NCBI GenBank assembly: GCA_937967705.1
Contig: CALCJG010000076.1
Span: 1-8,770 of the forward strand
Source: an uncultured Spirochaetia bacterium
GTDB lineage: Bacteria > Spirochaetota > UBA4802 > JAGODF01
Direction: 5' to 3'
Length of the DNA stretch: 8,770 nt
The notes beneath the pieces are model-generated. The model was not told where the DNA came from, did no database searches, and saw nothing but the letters and a program-made list of their open reading frames with translations. Made by a program: the position numbers and the translations under genes. Positions 1-6,356 of this stretch are shown here, piece by piece. Every line of letters starts with the position of its first letter. Within the stretch, counting starts at the first letter, position 1.

Positions 1-1107
1 TTCGTCTACAAGTTCCGCAAAGGGGACGGCCTTGAGATCAAAGTTGTCCGTAACGGAAACCATTACGCCGAAATTGTCCTCGGAAAAGAACTTGTAGGCG
101 CCGTAACCCAGCATGCTCCCGAGAACGACGTCAAAGCTGATGGGGGCCCCGGCTCTTGTCTCATAGCCGATTTGTTTTGGGGTTATCTTCAATTCCAGAC
201 CCGTTTTTTCGAAATACATGTTTCTCACACGGTCGGAAAAGAGCTTGGAGATATTGGCCTGACTGAAGATGACATTTCCATGCCTGTCTGTTTCCGTGGG
301 TTTGAACTCATTGGGGAGCTTGTCCGCCAATCCTTCCGCCACGGCGATTACGCCGTAGGGGCGCCGGTTGTTTTCCCGGGCGATGATGGTTTCGGTGATC
401 TTCTCACAGATATCTTCCATGTCCAGGACATCCCCGGAGATGTCTTCTGCGGAGATCATCATGATGGCCTCAGCGGCTATACCCGCGGCGTAGGTGAGCC
501 ATCCCGCCTTCCGGCCCATCAGCTCCACGATGAAAAAGCTGTCCGTGGCCTGCGCGTCTGCCTTCAGATTCAGCATGATCTTCTGGGCGGTGTCTACGGC
601 GGTCCAGTACCCGAAGGTCCAGGGGATGCCGAAGTAGTCATTGTCTATGGTTTTGGGGATGTGTATGATGGGGAGTCCCATGAGATAGATGTAGTTGGCC
701 GTTTTCAGGGTATCATCCCCACCAATGGATACGATGGCGCCTATCTTCAGGTAATCGCAGGCATCGATGATGTTTTTAAGCCTCTGGTTTTTATCCGGGT
801 TTTTCAGATCCTCCAGGCTTTTAATGTTTTTCCCGGGATTGGCCCGGGATGTCCTCAGATAAATACCCTTTTCATTTCTTGAATGGGTTATGTCGTAGTT
901 GATCTCCTCGAAATGGACCCCTTTCCGCAGACGGGGATAGTTGATATTGAAATCCTGGGTAAACTCATAACCCCTGTAGAAACCGATAACCGGAATGTTA
1001 TGATCCAGAAAATTGAGCGCTGTGGATGAAATGACCGTATTGGCGCTGGGAGCGGGGCCTCCGGAAAAGAGAATACCTACTTTCTTATGCTTGAGCTTGT
1101 GAGACAT
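1..1107 (-). CDS. pfp: PPi-type 6-phosphofructokinase (3' end cut by window)
   Basis: Phosphorylates fructose 6-phosphate to fructose 1,6-bisphosphate in the cytoplasm, probably with pyrophosphate and reversibly. The visible part is 369 residues starting MSHKLKHKKVGILFSGG; the C-terminus lies beyond the window edge. The phosphate-binding start GILFSGGPAPSAN (11-23) is a typical PFK N-terminus. GGDDT sits at 129-133 and PKTIDND at 151-157. Established knowledge: ATP enzymes have GGDG and PGTIDND, while PPi enzymes carry Asp in the first motif and Lys in the second; both PPi residues are present here (D132, K152). MGRKAGW (197-203) is the fructose 6-phosphate loop. The start is set by AGGAG eight bases before ATG. 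The gene lies 135 bases downstream of the acyl-CoA synthetase beta gene on the same strand, with a terminator-like hairpin between them, so it may be transcribed separately. The PPi assignment is strong by motif; true donor use is untested. Confidence 0.93.
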   Translation of the reverse strand, partial: MSHKLKHKKVGILFSGGPAPSANTVISSTALNFLDHNIPVIGFYRGYEFTQDFNINYPRLRKGVHFEEINYDITHSRNEKGIYLRTSRANPGKNIKSLEDLKNPDKNQRLKNIIDACDYLKIGAIVSIGGDDTLKTANYIYLMGLPIIHIPKTIDNDYFGIPWTFGYWTAVDTAQKIMLNLKADAQATDSFFIVELMGRKAGWLTYAAGIAAEAIMMISAEDISGDVLDMEDICEKITETIIARENNRRPYGVIAVAEGLADKLPNEFKPTETDRHGNVIFSQANISKLFSDRVRNMYFEKTGLELKITPKQIGYETRAGAPISFDVVLGSMLGYGAYKFFSEDNFGVMVSVTDNFDLKAVPFAELVDE

Positions 1108-1160
1108 GGAAGTTCTCCTGTCATACATTAACTTGATGTCTTCCCGGAACAGGGGTCGGT

Positions 1161-1187
1161 AAAAAAAATGGCGGGCTTTACCCACCA
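1161..1187 (-). terminator. Rho-independent terminator between acyl-CoA synthetase beta and pfp
   Basis: On the minus strand TGGTGGGT and GCCCGCCA form an 8-bp stem (two G-T pairs) closed by AAA and followed by eight T residues. It lies 56 bases after the beta-subunit stop and 54 bases before the pfp start. It may end the synthetase operon. If the pfp promoter lies upstream of it, it would instead act as an attenuator in the pfp leader. Confidence 0.8.
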
Positions 1188-1191
1188 TACT

Positions 1192-1211
1192 TATACTACG
1201 GGAATAGTATA
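1192..1211. repeat. Inverted repeat next to the terminator
   Basis: TATACTA (1192-1198) and TAGTATA (1205-1211) are perfect inverted copies separated by six bases (CGGGAA on the plus strand). On the minus strand the element ends four bases before the terminator stem. It contains TATA-like sequence, and TTGTCT lies just upstream on the minus strand, so it could be an operator over a pfp promoter or a second RNA hairpin. The sequence does not decide between them. Confidence 0.5.
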
Positions 1212-1242
1212 GACAACTTTTCCGCCAATGGCAATAAAAAAA

Positions 1243-1944
1243 TCACGCGGTCTTGGAATTTGTTGATTCCGCGGCACCCCTGAGGATCACCAGGGCATCG
1301 ACCGCTACAGGTTTGCCCCCGCGAACGATGAGGGGATTGATGTCGATTTCAGCAATTTCCTCAAACTCTACTCCCAGATTGCCGATGCCCACCAGGGATT
1401 GAACAAGCACGGCTCGGTCAACCGGCGGGCTTCCGCGGAATTCCCCCAGTATCTTTTTGGTCCGTATCTCGTCGATCATCTCCTCCGCGTCCCCCTCCGT
1501 AATAGGCGCCACACGGAAACTCACATCCTGCAGCACCTCCGTGAAGATACCCCCCAGGCCGAACATGACGCAGGGTCCGAACTGAGGATCGCGGGTGAGC
1601 CCTATAACGAATTCCCGGTCCCCTTTGATCATCTCCTGGACCAGTATCCCGTCCACCGGCACATTCCTGGACATCAATTCATCATAGGCTTGTTCCACAT
1701 CTTTGTCAGAACCGAGGCCTACCCGCACCATCCCCAGCTCCGTTTTGTGCGTGAGCGTATCGGCACAACCCTTGAGCACCACGGGGTATCCGATCTCCCT
1801 CGCCATCTTAACAGCTTCATCCCGCGATGCGGCAAGCCGCTCCCTGGTGACCGGCGTTCCCGCCTGCTGTATGATCCTCTTTGAATCATATTCCGAGAGG
1901 GCTTTCTGACCCTTTTCCACGGCCCGTTTTATTATTTCACGCAT
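1243..1944 (-). CDS. ADP-forming acyl-CoA synthetase, beta (ATP-grasp) subunit
   Basis: This is the nucleotide-binding subunit of an NDP-forming acetate/acyl-CoA ligase (acyl-CoA + ADP + Pi to acid + CoA + ATP), acting in the cytoplasm. The 233 residues match the usual length of the free-standing ATP-grasp subunit (about 220-240). YPVVLKGCADTLTHKTELGMV (53-73) contains H66-K67, matching the conserved beta-subunit His-Lys that takes the phosphate from the alpha phosphohistidine in archaeal ACD. GPCVMFGLGGIFTEVLQDVSF and EIDINPLIV near the C-terminus are typical ATP-grasp and Mg-binding segments. The start has AGGAGG eight bases upstream, inside the end of the alpha gene. The two frames overlap by 13 bases, which suggests translational coupling and 1:1 synthesis. 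Substrate (acetate, branched, aryl or other acyl) cannot be read from the sequence. An acdB-type name would fit. Confidence 0.93.
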   Translation of the reverse strand: MREIIKRAVEKGQKALSEYDSKRIIQQAGTPVTRERLAASRDEAVKMAREIGYPVVLKGCADTLTHKTELGMVRVGLGSDKDVEQAYDELMSRNVPVDGILVQEMIKGDREFVIGLTRDPQFGPCVMFGLGGIFTEVLQDVSFRVAPITEGDAEEMIDEIRTKKILGEFRGSPPVDRAVLVQSLVGIGNLGVEFEEIAEIDINPLIVRGGKPVAVDALVILRGAAESTNSKTA

Positions 1945-3413
1945 AGGAATTCCTCCTGACGTTTGATATATCTGTAGTACTTATACTGTTTTTCCAGACA
2001 GAGAACCGCCTCTTCCGGTGTTTTATAGATGATGACCTTATGCCTGTACCCTTCCCGCATATGAACCGAAGCATCCCCCGGTTTGGCCACAAGGGCCACA
2101 GGATAGATGGGTTTCTTATAGGTTTCCATCAGATCAATGATATTGTCCAGGAATGCCAGTTCCATTTCGCTCAAGGTCTTTTCGAAGACCTCAAGCTGAT
2201 CAAAGCTCCCCTGCCCCAGCCTGCAGGATGCTTCATTGAATCTGAGGGCCATCTGGAACGATCCTATGATCCCCAGGAAGATCACTGCGTCGAAGGCATC
2301 TGAGGCGACCACAGCCTCAATGGATTCCCGGAACAGGTTGACATCCGGCTGACCCACCAGATCAATGGGATTTCCCCGGCTCCAGAAGGGGGGAAGCATC
2401 CTGTCCAGTCGCGTAAAGACGTCTTCCGGGAGGGGCGGCAGAACCAGCCCCCGCTCTTCGCATTCATCCGCCGTGATAACCCCCCAGCCCCCGCCCAGGG
2501 TAATCACTCCCACACGGTTTCCCTGCGGAAGGGGCAGGCTGTCGAAGGCTGCGGCCAGGGAGAGAAGTTCCGTCGGTGTCTTGGCCTGTATGATGCCGCT
2601 CTGCCGCATCACCCCGTCGAAAACACGGTAGCTTCCCGACAGCGCCCCGGTATGGGATTGAGCCGCCCGGCTGCCGATTTCCGTCCGCCCTGCCTTGAGG
2701 GCGATGATGGGTTTTTCCAGGGAGGTTCTCCTGGCCACATCGATGAAGGTCCTTCCGTCATCAACCCCCTCGACATAGAAGAGTATGACCGATGTGTCCT
2801 CATCCCGGTGAAAATACTCCAGGTAATCCTCGCAACGGAGAACTCCTTCGTTGCCGGAACCTACGAACTTGCTGATACCGATGTTCTGCTGCTCCGCCCA
2901 CATCATAACCTGATTGCCCACATTGCCGCTCTGGGCTATGATCGATATGCCGCCGCTGTTGAGCCGGATGTGGGAGAACATGGAGTAGAGCCCATGCTTG
3001 ACATTGGCTATCCCCATGGTATTGGGCCCGACGACATTGAGACCCCGGGACTCGGAAAAGGCAATCAGTTTTTCCTCAAACTCACGGCCCTCGTCCCCGG
3101 TCTCACTGAATCCGGAGGAGACAACCACGATGTTGTTAATCCTCATCTCGACACAGTCCGCCAGGATACCCATTACCGTGGATGCGGGTGTAGCTATCAT
3201 CACCAGATCCACCGCCTCCGGTACATCTTTCAGGGAATCATAGGCCTTGAGCCCATACACAGTATCCTTCCCCCGGGCTACGGGATAGACTTTACCCCCG
3301 AAGCCCCCATCTACGATATTCGTCAGTATTATGGAACCCCACTTGAATACGTTTTCCGAGGCCCCTACCACAGCAACGGATTTGGGATAGAATAGTCCTT
3401 TCAGATCGCTCAT
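1932..3413 (-). CDS. ADP-forming acyl-CoA synthetase, alpha (CoA-binding) subunit
   Basis: This is the CoA-binding and phosphohistidine-bearing partner of the downstream beta subunit. The 493 residues begin with a CoA-binding Rossmann fold: SVAVVGASENVFKWGSIILTN (13-33) followed by GKVYPV. The middle succinyl-CoA-ligase-like domain has the active loop AAQSHTGALSGS, with H254 as the predicted phosphohistidine (His257 in the Pyrococcus enzyme). A third domain with VGVITLGGGWGV and GNPIDLVGQPD follows. Archaeal alpha subunits are about 460 residues, so this one is slightly long at the C-terminus. The chosen ATG has GGAG six bases upstream; an out-of-frame ATG lies four bases before it. Many bacteria fuse alpha and beta into one chain of about 700 residues, so separate subunits are the less common layout. 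The divergent region upstream holds a 23-bp palindrome 58-80 bases from the start, a plausible operator. Confidence 0.94.
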   Translation of the reverse strand: MSDLKGLFYPKSVAVVGASENVFKWGSIILTNIVDGGFGGKVYPVARGKDTVYGLKAYDSLKDVPEAVDLVMIATPASTVMGILADCVEMRINNIVVVSSGFSETGDEGREFEEKLIAFSESRGLNVVGPNTMGIANVKHGLYSMFSHIRLNSGGISIIAQSGNVGNQVMMWAEQQNIGISKFVGSGNEGVLRCEDYLEYFHRDEDTSVILFYVEGVDDGRTFIDVARRTSLEKPIIALKAGRTEIGSRAAQSHTGALSGSYRVFDGVMRQSGIIQAKTPTELLSLAAAFDSLPLPQGNRVGVITLGGGWGVITADECEERGLVLPPLPEDVFTRLDRMLPPFWSRGNPIDLVGQPDVNLFRESIEAVVASDAFDAVIFLGIIGSFQMALRFNEASCRLGQGSFDQLEVFEKTLSEMELAFLDNIIDLMETYKKPIYPVALVAKPGDASVHMREGYRHKVIIYKTPEEAVLCLEKQYKYYRYIKRQEEFLCVK

Positions 3414-3470
3414 ACATGCTCCATCATTTTAAGGATTAGTCCTATTGACTGACCATAGAACGTACTGCTA

Positions 3471-3493
3471 TATGATATGACAGTCATATAATA
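3471..3493. promoter_or_regulatory. 23-bp near-perfect palindrome, candidate operator
   Basis: ATATGAC (3475-3481) and GTCATAT (3483-3489) are perfect inverted copies around one base. The symmetry extends through TAT/ATA after a single mismatched pair, giving 10 of 11 paired positions. Size and symmetry suit a homodimeric helix-turn-helix repressor such as a TetR- or GntR-family fatty-acid regulator. It is much nearer to the alpha-subunit start than to the rightward gene. No regulator gene is in the window. Confidence 0.55.
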
Positions 3494-3684
3494 CCTCAGG
3501 CTAAGGGAGGAATCTTTTTTGGAAAGCACTTTTTCCCATTTTTCTTTAAGATTGTATGTTCGTCTTATTGTGTCCATGAACTCTTCCGTTACATTAATCC
3601 CACTTCAACCATGAAAAAATTGCTTGATTAAAATCCATGATGATATTCAATGAAGACATTAACAACATGGGATTTATGTCAGTT

Positions 3685-3758
3685 TTAACGGCAACCCGCG
3701 GCCCTTTCCTGCCGATATCCAGTGGCAGCGTGCCGTTTCCTCACCGCGGTATTGTTAA
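3685..3758. repeat. Nested inverted repeat in the leader of the long-chain synthetase
   Basis: Three arm pairs are nested: TTAAC (3685-3689) with GTTAA (3754-3758), CCGCGG (3696-3701) with CCGCGG (3744-3749), and CTGCC (3709-3713) with GGCAG (3724-3728). Together they could fold a 74-base stem-loop with internal loops, 92 bases before the synthetase start. It could be a structured 5' leader, a protein site or a chance fold. I recognise no riboswitch class. Confidence 0.4.
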
Positions 3759-3850
3759 TCCATAGAGAAACCAATATCGCTTTGCGTCGTCTTCAATTTT
3801 AAATAAACCAAAGCATACAAAATATCAACTGTAATCGACAGGAGGAAAAA

Positions 3851-4975
3851 ATGTACCAACTCGACAAACCAGATAATGTTGTAGAGATCTTGGAGGATAG
3901 TATTGCCAAATTCCCCGACAATACCTTTCTCGGGACCAAAAACAAAAAAGGGGAATATGAGTACATCACCTACAGGGACTTCGGCAAAAGAGTAGACGAT
4001 TTAAGAGGTGGGCTGGCGCAGCAGGGAATTGGAAAGGATGATGCGGTCGGGATCATCTCAAACAACAGCCTGGAATGGGCCATCGCCTTTTTCGCAACCT
4101 GCGGCCTCGGTGCCCGTTTCGTCCCCATGTACGAGGCGGAACTCGTTCACATATGGAAATACATCATCACCGACAGCGAGATAAAGCTTCTTTTTGTATC
4201 CAAACCGGATATCATGGAAAAGATTAAGGATTTTACGGGACAGATATCCACCCTCAAGAAAACGACCCTGATCCCCGGAGAAGGGAAGGACACCATGGCC
4301 GATCTGGAAGCAGCGGGCAAAGCCAATCCGGTCAAATCCATCTATCCCAGCCAGGACACCATCGGCGTTCTAATCTACACATCGGGGACTACCGGGGACC
4401 CCAAGGGGGTATTGCTCTCCCAGGGAAATCTATCCAGCAACTCCCATGCCCGAATCAAGAAATTTCCCGAATTCGACCATAATGAGCGTACCCTCTCCAT
4501 ACTCCCCTGGGCTCATGTATACGGCCTCGGCGAGATGATCACCTTCTGCCAGATAGGCGCCTCCACCGGGCTTGCCGAGAGCGTGGCAACCATCGCTGCG
4601 GACATGGCCCTGGTCAAGCCCACCTTCCTCATAGCAGTCCCCCGGGTCTTCAACCGCGTTTACGACGGCCTCTGGGCCAAGATGAACGAGGAGGGGGGGT
4701 TGGCAAAAAAGCTCTTCCTGATGGGTGTGGAAAACGGCAAAAAGAGAAGGGGGCTGGCAGCACAGGGAAAATCCAGCTTCATGGTCAACCTCAAGTTCAA
4801 GATTGCCGATGCCATCGTATTCAGTAAAGTGCGCCAAAGACTGGGCGGCCGTCTCAAGGGATCCATGACCGGGAGCGCCGCCATGAATCCCGAGATATCC
4901 CATTTCTTCTGGGACATGGGAATTCCGCTCTACGACGTATACGGCCTGACAGAACCACACCGGCCGCCACGATGA
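3851..4975 (+). CDS. Long-chain acyl-CoA synthetase, N-terminal fragment
   Basis: This frame carries the large adenylation domain that activates fatty acids to acyl-AMP with release of PPi. It is 374 residues long, of which about the first 368 belong to the family; the last residues (PHRPPR) come from the shifted frame. The ATP-binding loop IYTSGTTGDPKG spans 175-186, with K185 in the usual place. LPWAHVYGLGE, PRVFNRVYDG and the GSAAMNPEISHFFWDMGIPLYDVYGLTE segment (motif at 364-368) are characteristic of the long-chain subfamily found in many bacteria and in eukaryotes. The start has GGAGG six bases before ATG. Alone the fragment lacks the C-terminal lid and should not complete the thioester reaction. 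It starts 437 bases from the divergent ADP-forming synthetase operon. Confidence 0.9.
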   Translation: MYQLDKPDNVVEILEDSIAKFPDNTFLGTKNKKGEYEYITYRDFGKRVDDLRGGLAQQGIGKDDAVGIISNNSLEWAIAFFATCGLGARFVPMYEAELVHIWKYIITDSEIKLLFVSKPDIMEKIKDFTGQISTLKKTTLIPGEGKDTMADLEAAGKANPVKSIYPSQDTIGVLIYTSGTTGDPKGVLLSQGNLSSNSHARIKKFPEFDHNERTLSILPWAHVYGLGEMITFCQIGASTGLAESVATIAADMALVKPTFLIAVPRVFNRVYDGLWAKMNEEGGLAKKLFLMGVENGKKRRGLAAQGKSSFMVNLKFKIADAIVFSKVRQRLGGRLKGSMTGSAAMNPEISHFFWDMGIPLYDVYGLTEPHRPPR

Positions 4976-5640
4976 ACTGTCCAGCAGAATACCGGATCGG
5001 CAGTGTCGGTACCGTCATAGACAAATGCCGAATCGTGATCGACAAGACCCTCACAGGGCCGGAATCCCCTGACGGAGAGATTGTCATTTACGGTCCCAAC
5101 GTCATGCAGGGTTATTACAAGAAGCCCGAGTCCACCAAAGAGGTCATGACGGCTGACGGCGGATTTAAAACCGGAGACCGGGGCAGACTGGATGAGGACG
5201 GTTTTCTTTTCATCACCGGACGTATAAAAGAACAGTACAAGCTGGAAAACGGGAAATATGTCTTCCCCGCCGCCATAGAGGAGGACATCAAACTGATTAC
5301 CTTTATTGAGAATGCCATGGTTTACGGCGAGAACAAGGAGTACAACACCTGCATCATCGTACCGGATTTTGAGGTGCTGAAAAAGTACGCCGAGAAGAAC
5401 AATCTTCCGACCAACCCCAAGGAGCTCATCAGCCGTCAGGATGTCCAGGACATGATCACCAGGGAAATCCAGGAATCCCTGAAGGGCAAATACGGGAGTT
5501 ACGAAATACCGAAGAAGTTCATTTACATAGACGAACCCTTTTCTCTTGAAAACGGCATGCTGACACAGACCATGAAGCTGAAGAGGCGCGTGGTGGTGGA
5601 TAAATTCAAGGATCAGATCGAATCTCTTTACAAAAAATAG
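4972..5640 (+). CDS. Long-chain acyl-CoA synthetase, C-terminal fragment
   Basis: This is the rest of the same ligase in the neighbouring frame. The ATG at 4972 is internal to the family, has no ribosome site, and is probably not a natural start. It overlaps the first fragment's stop. The 222 residues hold TGDRGRLDEDGFLFITGR (67-84; the Asp binds the ribose), the hinge IKEQYKLENGKYVFP (85-99), and the C-terminal ENGMLTQTMKLKR, in which K202 (about 576 of the rejoined protein) is the likely adenylation lysine. The stop at 5640 is followed 21 bases later by a strong terminator, so the unit is monocistronic. Confidence 0.85.
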   Translation: MNCPAEYRIGSVGTVIDKCRIVIDKTLTGPESPDGEIVIYGPNVMQGYYKKPESTKEVMTADGGFKTGDRGRLDEDGFLFITGRIKEQYKLENGKYVFPAAIEEDIKLITFIENAMVYGENKEYNTCIIVPDFEVLKKYAEKNNLPTNPKELISRQDVQDMITREIQESLKGKYGSYEIPKKFIYIDEPFSLENGMLTQTMKLKRRVVVDKFKDQIESLYKK

Positions 5641-5661
5641 ACCCTTTTTCTGGATCAAACT

Positions 5662-5698
5662 GAAACGCCTGCGGGATATCCCACAGGCGTTTCTTTAT
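5662..5698 (+). terminator. Rho-independent terminator after the long-chain synthetase
   Basis: GAAACGCCTG (5662-5671) pairs perfectly with CAGGCGTTTC (5684-5693). The inside GGGATATCCC can extend the stem as a further self-complementary segment. A short TTTAT tail follows. It lies 21 bases after the stop at 5640, so it ends this transcript. Confidence 0.88.
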
Positions 5699-5735
5699 GA
5701 CACAATCCTTCTCATGCGGGAGCAGGAAATTATCA

Positions 5736-5765
5736 TTGACCCAGTTGATAATAGTGTGATATATA
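5736..5765 (+). promoter_or_regulatory. Candidate sigma-70 promoter for the small gene at 5873
   Basis: TTGACC (5736-5741) is followed after 18 bases by TATATA (5760-5765) in a very AT-rich stretch, about 105 bases before the chosen start. Its position inside a longer open frame starting at 5714 argues that the true coding start is the later ATG. Confidence 0.5.
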
Positions 5766-5872
5766 TTATATTAGTACTGTGTTGCGTTTTTCAGGAATCT
5801 TTTTACCTCCCCAACAGGGAGAACGCATATCCAGAATGTTTATCGCTAATCAATACGTCGGATGGGAAAAGA

Positions 5873-6070
5873 ATGGATGACGACAGACTTTATGATGTGA
5901 TAACAAGTTTAGAAATAATCAACCACAAACTGAACACTCTCGCCTCCACCTGCCATCTGGAGGGGGAGGCAAAAAATCTCCTGGAGGATTCCCGCAGCCT
6001 TCTTAAAAATTCCATGGAATTATTAAGGGGTGAGGAGATTAAAAATGAAATAAAGGGGTACGTTAAGTAA
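5873..6070 (+). CDS. Small helical protein of unknown function
   Basis: A 65-residue acidic/basic protein starting MDDDRLYDVITSLEIINHK. I recognise no family. It looks fully alpha-helical, with hydrophobic residues spaced in heptad-like fashion (DVITSLEIINHKLNTLAS and AKNLLEDSRSLLKNSMELL), suggesting a short coiled coil or helical hairpin; one Cys-His pair lies near position 27. No signal peptide or membrane segment is seen. The frame stays open upstream to 5714, but that part is AT-rich, overlaps a good promoter-like sequence and has no ribosome site. The ATG at 5873 has a modest GGGAAAAGA before it. It lies between the upstream terminator and a GC-rich hairpin starting at the base after its stop, so it seems to be its own transcription unit. 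Confidence 0.6.
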   Translation: MDDDRLYDVITSLEIINHKLNTLASTCHLEGEAKNLLEDSRSLLKNSMELLRGEEIKNEIKGYVK

Positions 6071-6092
6071 AGAGGCGCCTTTCGGCGCCTCT
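6071..6092. terminator. Bidirectional hairpin terminator between convergent small genes
   Basis: AGAGGCGCC (6071-6079) and GGCGCCTCT (6084-6092) form a perfect 9-bp stem with a 4-base loop. The loop reads GAAA, a stable tetraloop, on the minus strand. The minus-strand tail TTTACTT is more terminator-like than the plus-strand tail. The hairpin begins directly after the plus-strand gene's stop and lies 33 bases beyond the minus-strand gene's stop at 6125. Confidence 0.72.
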
Positions 6093-6124
6093 CCGTCTGT
6101 TCATATACACACTTAGCAAGTCCT

Positions 6125-6283
6125 TCAGGCAGACGTATCCACAAGGTTGCCCTTGTTCTCTTCCTTGATGGTTGCAGTCTGGATCTTGTCTTCCTTGGAA
6201 GCGACCTCGTTGGTATAATTCCTGCTGTTTTCCATCACTCCCTTGGGAATTGCGTCTGCACCTGTGATATTATCAATCTTCAT
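6125..6283 (-). CDS. Very small protein of unknown function (52 residues)
   Basis: A 52-residue hydrophilic protein starting MKIDNITGADAIPKG and ending GNLVDTSA, with no cysteine, signal peptide or membrane segment. The start is well supported by GGGAGGGG five bases before ATG. I recognise no family with confidence. The short polar sequence with a small hydrophobic tail reminds me weakly of short flagellar-associated or motility-type peptides, which is not enough to name it. It is the last of three minus-strand small genes, 73 bases after the previous stop, and ends before the shared hairpin terminator. Confidence 0.65.
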   Translation of the reverse strand: MKIDNITGADAIPKGVMENSRNYTNEVASKEDKIQTATIKEENKGNLVDTSA

Positions 6284-6356
6284 ATACCCCTCCCTTGGTA
6301 CGTTTCTTGCTTTAAAATACGGATTTTTCCCTCCGGGATCAAGAAAAAAAATACGG

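Larger units (their letters stand above)
3414..3850. other. Divergent intergenic region between the two acyl-CoA synthetase loci
   Basis: This 437-base stretch holds no convincing gene. It is AT-rich except for a GC-rich block at about 3690-3750. It should contain the promoters of the ADP-forming synthetase operon (leftward) and the AMP-forming synthetase (rightward). I do not see a confident -35/-10 pair for either. It carries the two inverted-repeat elements listed separately. GGAGG at 3846 or just before serves the rightward gene. Confidence 0.6.
3851..5640 (+). pseudogene. Long-chain fatty acid-CoA ligase (AMP-forming), interrupted by a one-base frameshift
   Basis: The two frames at 3851-4975 and 4972-5640 form one AMP-dependent acyl-CoA synthetase. 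The first frame reads YGLTE up to 4954 and then drifts to HRPPR and a stop. The second frame, read from 4954, gives TTPAATMNCPAEYRIGSVG, exactly what should follow. Restoring one A to give GAAACC rejoins them into a protein of about 596 residues, the normal length for this class (about 600). All motifs on both sides are intact and codon use does not decay. The gene is therefore either very recently broken or, quite possibly, intact with a base missed in sequencing or assembly. No classical slippery heptamer is present to suggest programmed frameshifting. Confidence 0.88.

Noticed and set aside
172..882. 236-codon open frame on the plus strand
   Set aside because: It lies antisense to the phosphofructokinase, whose motifs are unmistakable, and has no ribosome site.
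1399..1884. 161-codon plus-strand open frame
   Set aside because: Shadow of the ATP-grasp beta subunit on the minus strand; no family features.
2652..3395. 247-codon plus-strand open frame
   Set aside because: Complement of the alpha-subunit gene, which has clear domains and a better start.
3519..3614. 31-codon TTG-started frame after AGGGAGG in the divergent region
   Set aside because: The ribosome-site-like sequence is good, but the start is weak and the peptide featureless. Possible leader peptide, not supportable.
4949..4958. Programmed -1 frameshift in the long-chain synthetase
   Set aside because: No X-XXY-YYZ slippery heptamer at the junction, and this enzyme family is not known to use recoding.
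4930..5658. 242-codon minus-strand open frame across the frameshift
   Set aside because: It covers the complement of the C-terminal half of the long-chain synthetase; no recognisable domain.
5714..5872. Upstream extension of the 65-residue gene back to 5714
   Set aside because: It contains a promoter-like sequence, has no ribosome site, and differs in composition from the helical part.
6314..6356. 9-bp direct repeat AAAATACGG, two copies 34 bases apart
   Set aside because: Short and AT-rich, only two copies, no array structure; chance is likely.
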